Source: Eutreptiella sp. 'Long Island Sound 2002'
Lineage: Eukaryota > Euglenozoa > Euglenophyceae > Eutreptiales > Eutreptiaceae
DNA: 64,000 nt
Direction of reading: 5' to 3'
Assembly (NCBI GenBank): GCA_964036045.1
Contig: OZ038389.1
Coordinates: 42,841,119-42,905,118 of the forward strand
Shown here: positions 1 through 11,330 of the stretch, piece after piece
Position numbering within the stretch: position 1 is the stretch's first letter
Layout of the letters: each line of letters starts with the position of its first letter
The notes under the pieces: model-generated
What the model saw: the letters and a program-made list of their open reading frames with translations, nothing else
Told to the model about the DNA's origin: nothing
The model's database searches: none
Translations under genes and position numbers: made by a program

Positions 1-2239
1 CACCTACCTACTCACCAATCTTTCCTACCTACAGCCAACATACCCTGCTATCCGGGTAGCGAGGTTTTTGTGTAAGTGCGCCGTACCTAATTCCTTACCA
101 ACCTCCCTACTCGGCGCCAAAACGGGAAAAATACGCCCCAATGCAGCATGCTGCCATTCGAGGAGGTACATTCCTGTCCATTTTCATGCTGGGAAATACA
201 TTGCAAAAGAGTGATGCAGGGACAGAAGTAGTATATTTGGTGGGGGGCTAGGTGGCATAGGTTACATAGGGTTTGTGCCATTTTGCGTGCTTGCTTCCTG
301 CGATTGTCTCCTTCCACCCTGGACCCTGAACATGGTTACAGAACTGTGCTGGTTACACCAGCTCGGTGACTGAAGGTATGTTGTTGCATCACACGAAGTT
401 TGAGCAAACAAACTCAATTGGTTATGCGCCCCTCAAGCGGAGGTGGTGGGTTTCAAATACTATTGGACGGTGCACAAAAATGCTTTATTTTGGTCACAGC
501 AATGGCTTGTGGTTGGGCCATATATTTTCAAATCCACCTCAATGATGAAACAGCACTCTGTTGAAATGGCTGTCGCCCTCACTGATCTGTGCTTAAAATG
601 ACTCTGGAATGCCCAAATTTTCATTTTTTTGGCTACCTTCCCTTTTGGCAGTAGGTGAAGCTTTCAACACACCTCCAGCCCTCAAGAGTGCGGCATTTTG
701 CTCATGCTGGGGTGCAGAAGGTGAAATGGGGTTCACTTGCAGTCCAAATTGGGTGGAAGATACGTTTTGCAACATGTTGTGCATCTCCCAAAACGCACAG
801 AATATGGGCTGCCGTGAGACTGGAAAATGGGTCTCCATTGGTCAAAATTGAGGTTTTCCAAAAGCGGCGCTGGACCATGATAAAAATGGTATTTCGAAAC
901 CATGAGATGCCACTTTTGTATGTCTCATTTTCAAAAACCAAATGCATCCCTGATACCCTGCAAGCATTCAACATGGCAAAATCCATTCGTCAGTCACCTT
1001 GTTGACAGCTGCAGGCATGTGACCAGCTTTTCGTGCGTGGGAACCATCAGGTCTGTCTTACTAAAACAGATAGTACTTACCTCAGGCGGTCTTCCTGTTG
1101 TGCGGCTCCTCGGACAGATGGGCCTCCGCAAAAGACCCTGCACCCTCCTTTCCCGTGTGCTCCCCAGACCCCAAGCCACTTTGTCCTCACCCCTGCTCAC
1201 CTCCTGCTGCACTTGCTGTCCCTGTTGCGTTTGGCACGGACACCACTGCCACTGCCTCCAGAACAGGGTCACGGGTTACAGAAGTTGGGCGGCGCACAAG
1301 TGCCCTCGCCCTCCGAAACCTCACCTCAACCTTCTCCAGCAGCCCTTCCTTTGCCAAGGCAGAGCGCAGATACTTGGCACAGAATCATCGGTTGGCTCGA
1401 GGGCTTGTCTTTTTGCAGGCAATTCAGTGTCCCCCTGGAGAAGCGGATTGCGTCATGGGGAGCACCGGCGCCCTTCAGGACAGGTCCGCCAACTTCGGAG
1501 GGCGAACCCCTCCCCGGTGCTTCTGTTCTCAGTAGGAGCCAGTCCCACATTTTGGTCAGCTCACTGGGACCCAACCTCACTCTTCGGGCAACAAGCAGCC
1601 ATTCTCAGGACTACTCGTAGGAACCCAGATCTGACACTACCCTACATTGAGCAAAGGCCTGCTTCAGGGGTTGCTGTGGCAAGCAGAGGTTGCAAAAGGG
1701 TTTCACTTGGTTCCTCCTTCAGTAGCACTATCCGCCTCAAATAGCCTCCCACACGGGCAGCAACTTTATACAAAGACTGAAATCAACGGGGAATCTGCAT
1801 TCAGACTGGAGTATTGTGGACAGCTGTCAAACCAAGCCAGCAGCGCATGTGAAGTAGAACAAAGAACTTCTGCAGTGGCGTTTGTGGCTTTGGTGTCGAG
1901 GGCCATGATTCACTGTTCGTATGTTGATGGGGCAATCGCACTGCAGCTTTGTGCAGCTTTGTCCAACAATTGCTTTGATGTGTTCCACCTCCTCAGTGCA
2001 GCCCCCTGAACACCTCGCCAGTGAAAAAAGCCGCTGAAGGCACCTGCGTCATGACAAGCGCACCACTACCGGCTGAAACACAACCCTGACCCATCCGCAC
2101 AATAGCCCACACCGTTGGCTCAAGCACCCGCTTCTCGCCAGTTGGGGTGGGCGTCTCTACATCCGCCGAAGGAGTAGCCTCTTCATCTGCCATCCGAAGG
2201 AATCAGCGAAGTAAAATTCTGCAGAGAGCAACACAATTG
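1..2239. other. No recognisable gene
   Basis: Short overlapping ORFs on both strands are Pro/Ser/Cys-rich and match no family I know. A minus ORF at 1993-2193 begins plausibly (MADEEATPSADVETPTP) and reaches a possible GT donor after about 50 codons, so it could be a first exon, but nothing else supports it. Confidence 0.5.
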
Positions 2240-2292
2240 GTGTGTGTGTGTGTGTGTGTGCGCACGCGCGCGCGCGCGCGTGTGTGTGTGTG
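2240..2292. repeat. (GT)n-(GC)n-(GT)n alternating purine-pyrimidine tract
   Basis: About 20 bases of TG repeats, then about 20 bases of CG-rich alternation, then about 12 bases of TG repeats. The whole 53 bp alternates purine and pyrimidine, the classic composition for Z-DNA formation. No gene is recognised beside it. Confidence 0.9.
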
Positions 2293-4337
2293 CTGTACCA
2301 TGTTACTGCAGGGCTATGGAAATGTGGGGCAGCACCGTAGGTTGTGATACTGCGGGGCTGCAGGGCAATGGAGGAAGGGGTTCAGCTGCTCTTTTTTCCT
2401 GGTGGTAAATTTCGGGGTGGGAAATTTTGCAGAGGATGCCAAAAAAGACGCAGGAAATGCTCAAAAAATGTGATGGTGTGTGGGCCTTGCTGGATACAGA
2501 ACTTTAGTGTTAAAATCTTCTTATTTTCCAAATGGCAGAAAAAGGAGCCAATTTCAGGGGCTACTGACAATGCAAGGGAGACCCACATGCAACACTCCGC
2601 AAATGATGAGGGTGAAATTGGTCTCAGGCTACGTCCAGGGGACAGCAGTAAGGTGGGGGCATAGGGCAAGGACAGCCCTCTTCAAAAAGCATTGAGACCC
2701 GTCAAATCAATCACTGCAAGAAGAGATTTATATGTGGGATCAGGAACCCGTTCCTTTTCTTCGGGTTGAAGCTAGTCATTTTTGAACCCATCGGCACTGT
2801 GTGGATGTGCATCATCTACATGAACAAGAACATTGGTATTGCCTTTGCAATCCAAAATGGCCAAATGGCCAAGCAAATATACAAGTGCTGCGAGAATTTC
2901 ATCATAATGTCCCCTAGGGGGTGACTAACAGATAGAAAATCTATCAAACCCTTAGGCGGCTCAAGTTGCATGGTCAAAACGAGCCCGAAAGTGCCTGACG
3001 GCGGCACCCGGGAAAAATAGTTCTTTGGGTGGCAAGCCAAATACTTCTCCATCAGCGGCAGAGGGAGCAATTTCCCCCCGCTTCATGTCAATCCGAACGA
3101 GAGAGAGAGAGAGTAACGACAGAAACACCACAGTCCCCGACTCAAGTGCAATAACCCAGAAAATGAATAGCGTACGTGAAGCCAAATGGAGCGCCTCTTG
3201 CACGGAAAAGGAATCTTTGCACGTCATTTTGGCCTTTCATGCCTCCCTCTCACCACTTCAAGGAGGCGCTGCCCACAGAGTTGTCGTACTGCCCTACCCG
3301 CGACCACATGCTCAACACTTCAATACATGCACGCCCAGAGACTGGAGCACTAGCAAATTCATTCGACAGTGACATCGGAAAATTCAATGTTGCTGCTAGC
3401 TGCTCACCATTTCTGGGTGGATTGGCTTGTAGTGTTCTAGGTCTTTTGGTTGATATGAAATCCCACCATGTTTGCGCGGTTGCCGTTTTCGTGCACCCCC
3501 AGGTCCTCCTTCCAACCTCTCTTTGAATGAGTCCCCAAAGAAGGAAGATAGCAAATGACTCTTGCCCCTCATGGCTGCTCCACACTTTGCCTCCTAACCA
3601 CTACTCGATACTATTCCTCCGCAATGTTGCTCTACACTGTTGGTTGTTTGATTGTGCTTCCCATCTATTCAGTGACGGCTCCCGGTCTTCCTCGCAAACT
3701 GCACTTGCAGTGTAGCGTGGGGCAGCCAGAAGAGGAACATAGGCACATAGATCAACTACCATGTCGCACACATGTCATCAATGGGCTTTTTTCAACCATC
3801 TCAACACGTGTGCGGCTGCTTCACTTCACGTTCAAAATACAAGTGGCTATCTACAGCTAATTGTGGGGAGTTGTGACCATGTATGGCTTTTGTGTGGCCC
3901 CCCGCCAGTGTACTTAGTGTACTGGTGGCTCTTTGTAGTTACATGTGGCCTACATCTGTCACCCTCCTGCGCCACTATCACATGCGTTATCCACATGTGC
4001 TCATATTAAACAACCCATGTACAGCACCAAGGCTGTCACTCCCGCTGTGCCTGTGTGGGCTGCACGGTGCTGGGTGGAGTGTGACACACTTTCAAGGTTT
4101 GATTTGCAAAACATCCTTTGCCAGCGTTGGGAGGAACTGCCACTGCTATTTTTGATTGTTTTCTGACTTTTCCATAAGCTTTTTTGTTCATTACCCGGCC
4201 ATTTTCTTCTATAGTGGGTTTTCCGAGTGAAAACTTCCGTGGTTTTCTTTGGCTTCATTCAAGGCTTTCAAGATATGTAGTGCAGAAACAATACCCCATG
4301 CAATGCAATGCAAGCATGCATGGGCAGTGTGTGGTAG
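2293..4337. other. No recognisable gene
   Basis: Only short unrelated ORFs. One minus ORF (2961-3227, 88 aa) has a hydrophobic stretch at about residues 18-44 that could span a membrane, but no family match is apparent. Confidence 0.5.
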
Positions 4338-4960
4338 GCGGTCCGCGGATCACTGATCCGCGGGGGTCCAAACCCCCCCCCCCCCACCGAATGATCCGCG
4401 GATCACGGATCACCCACCCCATAAACCCCCCCCCCCCACTGCCTAGCAAAATGATCCGCAATTTTCCGGATCACTAATTCGGACACGTGGACAGTCCTAC
4501 CCCCAAATGTAAGCATCACGTAGAGCACGCACAAAGCAACATATTGATTGACCAATTTGTGTGGCAAAAAATGATCCAAAAATGTAACTTCCAAATGTAA
4601 GTATCACGTAGAGCACGCACAAAACAACATATTGATTGACCAATTTGTGTTGCAAAAAATGATCCAAAAATGTATCTTCCAAATGTAAGTATCACACAGC
4701 AACATAAAAAAAAAGGAACCAAAAATGGAAGTTCACTTGTTCCATCAATTTAACTTGCAAAAAATGATCCACAAGTCCACAAGACCATTGACACAAAGTT
4801 CAAAGTGCAATAAGCAAAATGGTCCGGAATGGTCCAAGAATGATCCAAAGTGATCCACGGATCACCACCCCCGAAAACCCCCCCCCCCTCCCCACTGCCT
4901 AGTGTTTGGATCAAAAATGATCCGGATCACCCACCCCGAAACCCCCCCCCCCCCCTGCCT
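4338..4960. repeat. GATCCGCGGATCA palindromes with long C-runs
   Basis: Palindromic GATCCGCGGATC-type words are scattered through the block, together with four C homopolymers: about 13 C at 4373-4385, 12 at 4426-4437, 11 at 4878-4888 and 15 at 4942-4956. The C-runs give the minus strand G-quadruplex potential. The edges resemble each other (GCCT beside C-runs and GATCC words), suggesting one repeated or inserted unit. Confidence 0.75.
4500..4700. repeat. 88-bp tandem repeat, about 2.3 copies
   Basis: AAATGTAAG(C/T)ATCACG recurs at 4505, 4593 and 4681, an exact 88-bp period. Two full units carry only a few substitutions and the third is truncated. Repeated minus-strand ORFs here merely reflect the tandem array. 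Confidence 0.85.
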
Positions 4961-5515
4961 GCCGCACAGTTGATATTTGCTGTAGCAAGTGTGGGGTCGA
5001 GGATTTGAACTCCTAGCGATGCCATCAATGAGGAGCTAAGGAGGGAGGACGAGCAACCGGTTCATGTTTTGGAGAAACTAGTCGCTATGAAGCATCACTT
5101 GAGTCTCCTCTCACCCGGTTGAGTGGACTAATTGGCATTCAACCTCTTGCTCGGTTTCCGGAACACGCGTCCAGTGGCTCAAAACGGCTTCATTGCATTT
5201 TACCGGAGCAATAGTGTGGGGTGGATCATAGAGGGTTCGCCCCCCACCCCTCACCTCCGTTCTAAAGCGTGTCGGAGGGGATGCCATGGTGCGTCGTCGG
5301 TGTCAAAGTTCGAACACACATCAATGCCCTACGCGATTCCAACTTCTCTATCCAGGGGCTACACACAAGCAGCGGCATTTGACCGATTCGGGGTTACACT
5401 TCGACAATCCACCAAACACAATCAACTTAATGACCGGTACGCATCATGCACCGATCTAGGCAAGGAAAACAATTCCTCCATAATAACTCCAAAAAAGACA
5501 CGTGGGTGCTTGGTG

Positions 5516-5657
5516 TGTGGTGTGGTGTGGTGTGGTGTGGTGTGGTGTGGTGTGGTGTGGTGTGGTGTGGTGTGGTGTGGTGTGGTGTGGTGTGGTGTGG
5601 TGTGGTGTGGTGTGGTGTGGTGTGGTGTGGTGTGGTGTGGTGTGGTGTGGTGTGGTG
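5516..5657. repeat. (GGTGT)n pentanucleotide array
   Basis: About 28 nearly perfect GGTGT units over about 142 bp. All frames stay open through it, giving Cys-Gly-Val-Val-Trp or Thr-Pro-His-His translations, so ORFs crossing it are artefacts. A related (GGTAT)n array lies at 10.5 kb. Confidence 0.95.
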
Positions 5658-7498
5658 TTGGGTCCTCTCAAAACGTAGTCCATCGACGTTCGTCGTGCGA
5701 AATGTCGGAGGGCGTCATGCGTGATGAGGTGTGCCGAATGTTGGTGCAACAATTGTAACGACAACTTTGGGCCCCTTTGGGGGAGCAACGGGTGCTTTTT
5801 TTCCCCCGATGGGAGGCATGTAGTGTCCCGTCTACTTCGCAAACCCATGCTCACGAAGGCTAGGATCCCCTTCTTTTGAAAACCGTCTGCAACAACCAAT
5901 GTCCTTCCGAGGAATAATACATACATGCTGGCTAACTTTTCCGCGCCGAATCTCAAAATGCAAGCTTTTGTCGCCGAATGTTTTGTAGCAAGGGTTGACC
6001 AAAGAAAGAACTTCGTCATCGTTCCTTCAAGAGATATCTGGCGACTACAAGACAAAACCCACAACACCACGCAACCCATGGGGAAAGCCCCATGGGATTA
6101 GGTAAGACACAAGCGAACAACAAGCAACCGCCTCTTGAGTGGCAAAGAAGATGATTTCCCGTTACACGATGTTGGGTAGGCTTGGCAATGTGCATTGGTG
6201 CGACAAAATAGAGCAATAAACAACGCTTGGCACTTCAAAGCATGAGATAACACGTGCATGTGATTGTGTTTCAGATGGCTCAAATTGTATCCGTCTTGTG
6301 CGTCGAGTGGTCTTCAATCGCTTTCCGGCTTAAAATGGCGAACAAATGGCACTAGCACGACATGATCAAACTCGAAACTTCTCTAATACTCCTTCAAGAT
6401 ACATGCATGTACGCAGGATTGTAGGCACATGCACATAGTGATTTTACCCTCGGACATACACAAGTGCCATTTGCTCGATAATACATGACGCAACGGCGGA
6501 GGAACATTTGAATGTCACCGTCCACCAACCTCCATTCCATCGGCCTTAATCATGAATGAGAACACTTGTCCTCTTGAGCGGCCCCACACCGGTGATGGCA
6601 ACGACGCCCTACGCAACATTTCATTTTTTTCTAGGGGTAACGGTTTCGACTGGCACACTCCAAGATTGTGCACGAGGTGCAAATTATATATGAAATCCCC
6701 CCATTGAGCCCACTTGCTGGGTAGAATAGTACAACAATTGAATAAATACACTCGATCCCCACACCCTCATCTTGTTGTTTTCGCGTTCCCTCCGCACACA
6801 AAGGTGGTTACAGAAGCATGGAAGAGACACATCCAAAGAAGCGTCACTTGCACTTCGTTGGCAAACAACGCCAGACACTTGGCCTCTCAAATTGAAAGGT
6901 CAACAACACCCCAAATTTCGGTCCTCCGAACTCGGTTACTATGATTGTTCTTGATCGCTGAAATATCCATCAAGTTTGTCTCGCGCCTGTCATCACGCCT
7001 CCCACGGCATTCCTAAACACAATAGACAAGTCGAGGGGGGGCTACGGCAATGTTGATTTGAGCCCAAGTTCCCGCACATGTTGCTCAAAAATTCTACGAA
7101 AAATTGGAGCCGAAGCACATGCACACCACCACGACAAATTGGAAAGCGCAGCTCATTCAAGGGTCAACCAAAGCCTTGGTTGGAGCTTTCTTTCGAGAAT
7201 CATTAGGATCAACGGCCGAAAGTTATGTGTTTTGTGGTCCCAAGAGGACACGCCACAAGGCAAACTTGCGCAAGACTATTGCCCCAACGCGGCTCAACCT
7301 TCCCAAAGCCACCGAAGAATGAAAAACGACCAGGATCCGAACATCGCCCACTAAAGGGGTTTGCTTTAGTTGGGGCGGGGGGGGGGTTCGCATCCACAAT
7401 GCTATTCCTTCGGTCACCTTCCCGTTGCATCCCTTGACGTCCACGACCGGCACATGATCTTGGCAACGGTTCGCTTGCCGTGTTGTGTGTGGACCTAT
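5658..7498. other. No recognisable gene
   Basis: Unique-looking sequence, AT/GC balanced, with only short ORFs lacking recognisable motifs. Confidence 0.5.
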
Positions 7499-7738
7499 TC
7501 AAAGATCTCCCGTGTCGTACCTTTGCCAAGAGGCATACCTCTCGGGCGTATTATATGCCAACAATTTCTCCATGAGCTCGACATGTGTCAAAACCATACG
7601 CCGGCAACAATACCGCTTCAATCCTAGTGCATCCAATGCTTGACCATCATTATAGTCATCCTGACATAGCCGTTGATATTGCTCGTATTTGTTGCCGATG
7701 ATTTTGCCACAAGTGAAACAACGAACGGGAATAATCAT
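7499..7738 (-). CDS. RPB10: RNA polymerases I/II/III subunit RPABC5 (Rpb10)
   Basis: A single-exon 79-codon gene for the small zinc-binding subunit shared by the three nuclear RNA polymerases, where it helps hold the large subunits together. The ATG chosen gives the family's near-invariant N-terminus [12 protein letters not shown], with the CX2C half of the zinc site at residues 7-10. The RYCCRR motif in the middle supplies the two adjacent cysteines, and [12 protein letters not shown] and [10 protein letters not shown] match the conserved core. Starting at an upstream in-frame ATG (7810) would add 24 residues not seen in the family, and A at -3 supports the chosen start. Typical length is about 65-72 aa; here the C-terminus carries about 10 extra residues ending YDTGDL. 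No intron is needed. No neighbour is recognisable. Confidence 0.95.
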   Translation of the reverse strand: MIIPVRCFTCGKIIGNKYEQYQRLCQDDYNDGQALDALGLKRYCCRRMVLTHVELMEKLLAYNTPERYASWQRYDTGDL

Positions 7739-8811
7739 GTTGAGACTAGACAAGGACACCATGTGCAACATGTTAGCGGGGGGATAGAATCGGCGGTAGG
7801 ATGTGCACATGGCTCCAAACTCCTAAGTTTGCAATTGGCCCCCGCGTTTGCCATTCGTGCGTTGGTCAACGGCGGTTAGCGGTGGCCACTGGTGGTTCAC
7901 AAGGAAGCTCGTTGGCACGGCATACGAGACAAAACAGGCGCTTGTCAAAGTCGCAAGGAAACCAAGCTAAGTACATAATGAGGGACGGTGTATAGTGAGG
8001 GGCGGTACATAGTGGAGCTGTTTCTTTTTGCTGCAATAAAGTTAACGATAAAATGCGCTTGTAAAAAGATGTGAGGGTGTGTTCTCATCCAGTTTTAGCA
8101 TTTTCGAAGCTCAGATGGTGTCCAAACAAATCCTTGGTTTCACGGTGAATAGGATGCAAGCTTTTGAAGAAAACCAACTCGTTCTTGTCTTGTGTGACGC
8201 GATTGTTATTCAAATTGCCTCTTTGGCGTGGCGGTGAGTACAATGCTTTAAAAAGCCCGAGGGAGTGCTATAGAGCTAATCTCCAAGAATCTATTTTTGA
8301 AGCCTGTGAGAAGAACGGAGAACGGAAGAGGGTGCGTGTGCGCAAAGCAGACGACGAACGTTACTTGAACAGAACGGGTACCTCGGCATTATGGACCTTC
8401 CTTATTCGAATTTTCAGTTTCAGAGTGGATTGTGTCGTCCTCTTTCTACCTCACACAAATTTCCCAAACTCGGGAATGTTGGTGGTATGGGCTACACGCA
8501 ACAGTGCCCCTGCCTTGGTATCGTGATTCCAAAATAATGATTGGTAGTTGCACACCGTTACTCAGGCAGTTTCGGTTCCTTAGCCTCTCGTTTCTACTGT
8601 GCAAAAGCATTGCATTTTCTTGTTCACACCATCTCAATGAGGTCTCTCCACCATCTCAAGGCCATCATGGGGTTTGGCGGCCCCATCCAGAACAAAACTT
8701 TCCCAGAATTTAGAAACCCATGAGGTACCCAAAGTACAAGATCAAGAAGCACTTCAAGTCGTCGTTCTCCGACGCAGGACAGGAACGGAGGCAGTTGCTT
8801 GCTGCTGGCAA
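7739..8811. other. No recognisable gene
   Basis: Upstream side of RPB10, so its promoter should lie here, but no TATA or other box is convincing. A short plus ORF from 8720 (MRYPKYKIKKHFKSSF...) runs into the minisatellite and may be an exon fragment; it matches nothing I recognise. Confidence 0.45.
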
Positions 8812-9009
8812 CGGTGGTAGGGGTGAAGCTGCTTTTTGGGCATGTGCCTCATGAATCTGTGGGTGGTAGGGGTGAAGCTACTTTTTGGGCATGTGCCTCA
8901 TGAATCTGTGGGTGGTAGGGGTGAAGCTGCTTTTTGGGGCATGTGCCTCATGAATGTGTGGGTGGTAGGGGTGAAGCTGCTTCTTGGGCATGTGCCTCAT
9001 GAATCTGTA
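8812..9009. repeat. 49-bp minisatellite, four copies
   Basis: Four units, each beginning GGTGGTAGGGGTGAAGCT and ending near GCCTCATGAATCTGT, with 1-2 differences per unit. A single related copy lies at about 10,624-10,668. The core GTGGTAGGGGTGAA also occurs in the element-A LTR (about 16,788 and 32,068), so the repeat may derive from an LTR fragment. Confidence 0.9.
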
Positions 9010-10082
9010 TGCACGTCAACGTCAACCTTGTGCACGTATTCCCGAAGTGTTCCCCTTACCCTAAATGTTTTGCAAGATCGGTCCTTTGTGATTGTTCAAG
9101 TGGACAATGTGTGCTGCGCTGTCCAAACGACGACCCACTCTTCCAATCTCGTCAGTGGGACAGGCGCGTGCGAAATGACTGGGACCAAACCGAACGAAAA
9201 CCGTCCAGCGCAAACGAGCCCTTTGTACGTAAGTGCGGTGGTGCGGTCACCTTGCGCAATCTAAAAAGCGCGAAATGCACGCCGAACAGGTCCACCACCG
9301 CGTAAAAGTAGAAATTAAAAGTAGATGGACTGTGGAAACCCGGCCGGATTTTGGGAACTGTGCGGAGTTTCGGAAAACAAGCCTTGGAGCTGAGGACGAC
9401 TAGAAATGTACTGTGGTTACAAAGTGATTTACAATATAATAACGTCGACGAAAAACGAAAATGTAAAATGTAAATGTTAAAAAACAATAATGTGGCCGAA
9501 AAATGGATAATGTAAAATGTTATTTTTTAATGGACGGGGATCTCGGATAATGTAATTGGATGTTTTTCTCAATTTTTGCTTCGGCGCCTTCGGCACCCCA
9601 TGTGGACTCCCTCTCACCCTCTGGAAGGCACATAAGACAAGCAGTAACAAAAGCAACACTGAACTCAAGTATGACTAAAGCATCGTCACCGCGCTAGTCC
9701 CTCTTGGGTCGCTTGACGCACCTCCCTGACTGAGTGAAGCACTCGGCCAAAGGATCTGGCAACACAATGTCCCTTTCATCATCCGTTACCTCTACCCCAT
9801 CACCCTCCATCCCTCTTTATGTTCATTATGAAAAAAACCATGGAGGCACCCAAACTCATCATTGTCAAATTCTTTAAAAAACGGAAACAACAAATACCAT
9901 TCCCAATGTAATAATAGTAGAAACGTCCAAAACAGGAATTTTGCAAATTGAAGTCTGTTGCTGCGCAGAACTGTGCTCGGCGATAGCTCCGATCCCTGCA
10001 GGCCGCTGCGCCGATCGCTGCTGAAAATGGGCGCCAATCGCTGCTGAAAATGGGGAAAAAAAAAAGTATGACAGCCCCTCTT
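9010..10082. other. No recognisable gene; AT-rich repeated words
   Basis: A minus ORF at 9477-9668 starts with a signal-peptide-like stretch (MSSVLLLLLLVLCAF) but is only 63 codons long. Words such as AAAATGTAAATGT and TTAAAAAACAATAATG occur at about 9466-9492 and again at about 10,190-10,262, bracketing the tRNA-like repeat. Confidence 0.5.
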
Positions 10083-10165
10083 CCCGTGCAAGTACCGGAA
10101 TCGAACCCATGTTTGCCAAGTCGTAACCCAGCGCGCTGGCCGCTAGGGTACTCCCTGTCGGCAGA
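10083..10165 (-). repeat. tRNA-derived SINE or tRNA pseudogene
   Basis: On the minus strand a perfect pol III B box (GGTTCGATTCC) lies about 50 bases after an A-box-like CCTAGCGGCCAG. The terminal stems GGGAGTA and TACTTGC pair at most positions. The anticodon arm is poor, so a functional tRNA is unlikely. A run of T/A follows within about 40 bases. Flanking repeated AT-rich words suggest an inserted SINE. Confidence 0.65.
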
Positions 10166-11168
10166 GTGCGAGCACGTCATCTGTATAATGTAAATGTAAA
10201 TGTAAAATAAATAATAATGCTCAAGACCGCATACTGTAAATGTAAATTTAAAAAACAATAATGCAACCGGCATCGGGCGCTGTTACGGTAAATCCCTTTG
10301 TAACCACAGTAAGTATATATATAAGTATACCACAAAGGCACTAGTGTACTACAAAGTAGCTATACCCATAGAAGATGTATAGGCAAAGCAATATGAGTAC
10401 AGTAGAATGATAGTAAAGTATTACAATTAATGTGATGATATAGTAAAGGCTACGAGCTAAAGTGCTAAAGATGAAGTGATGTCTGGCAATGGCGATGGTA
10501 TGGTATGGTGTGGTATGGTATGGTATGGTATGGTATGGTATAGTATGGCAATGCAGTGAAGATAGTTTCGCCCCAAGTGGTTGGTCGGGCCGAAGCTGCG
10601 CAGTGAGGGTACCTCCGCCCCATGGGTGGTAGGGGTGAAGGTGCTTTTTGGGCATGTGCCTCATGAAAATGGACAACAGGGTAGCCTTTTGGAGCATTGG
10701 TGTTGGGGGATAATTGCCGAAGTAATTCGAAATATTTTCACCTTGCTTTAATAGATTTGATTGACCCAGTCTCTTCCTGAAAAGGGGGTGCATTCTATCC
10801 GCATTTTGGTATTTGTGTTAATTGTCTTCGCATTATCGAATGTGGCTACTTTTGGACCTATAGATTGTATCAGAGTGGAAACGTGCATTAATCCATGGAT
10901 TTCGATCATACATAACTGGTGCATGACGATGTGATAAAATGGATGAGCTTTCCCACACTTTCGCATTTTCCGGTTTTGCGGCAGCTTGACAACGGACATT
11001 AGTGCCCGTACCTTGTAAGGTACGCTGGTCACTCCTACAAGGGGTGCCATTGGTGAAAGGTATCGTAGAAAGCGCGCTCGACAATAGCCATAAAAAGACA
11101 AAGACGGCATTTTCGACAAAAATTCAATACGCCACGAAGCAAACAAACCGAAAAAATAAGTGATTTAT
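10166..11168. other. No recognisable gene; contains (GGTAT)n
   Basis: Holds the pentanucleotide array at 10,496-10,548 and one diverged copy of the 8.8-kb minisatellite unit at about 10,607-10,668. That copy is preceded by GGTACCTCCGC, as in the element-A LTR, so this may be a relic of that LTR family. Confidence 0.5.
10496..10548. repeat. (GGTAT)n pentanucleotide array
   Basis: About ten GGTAT/GGTGT units. The variant units are the same pentamer that makes up the 5.5-kb array. Confidence 0.9.
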
Positions 11169-11330
11169 TTTGTGTGTGTATGTGTGTGTATGTGTGTGTA
11201 TGTGTGTGTATTTATGTGTATCTGTGTGTATGTGTGTGTATGTGTGTCTGTTTGTTTGCGTTTGTTTGTGTTTATTTGTGATTGTTTGTGTTTGTGTCCA
11301 TGTGTGTGCGCGCGCGTATGGGTGTGATGG
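11169..11330. repeat. (GT)n/(TATGTGTGTG)n microsatellite
   Basis: Interrupted GT repeats with a regular TA or TT every eight to ten bases, decaying into GTTTGTTTGT-type words. Confidence 0.9.

Noticed and set aside
5456-6079. 200-codon ORFs on both strands across 5.1-6.1 kb
   Set aside because: They are kept open by the GGTGT array, which lacks stops in every frame; no domain outside it.
10748-11146. Minus ORF with CGKAHPFYHIV, resembling the start of ribosomal protein S16
   Set aside because: Only this short word fits; the following S16 core is absent and spacing is off by one.
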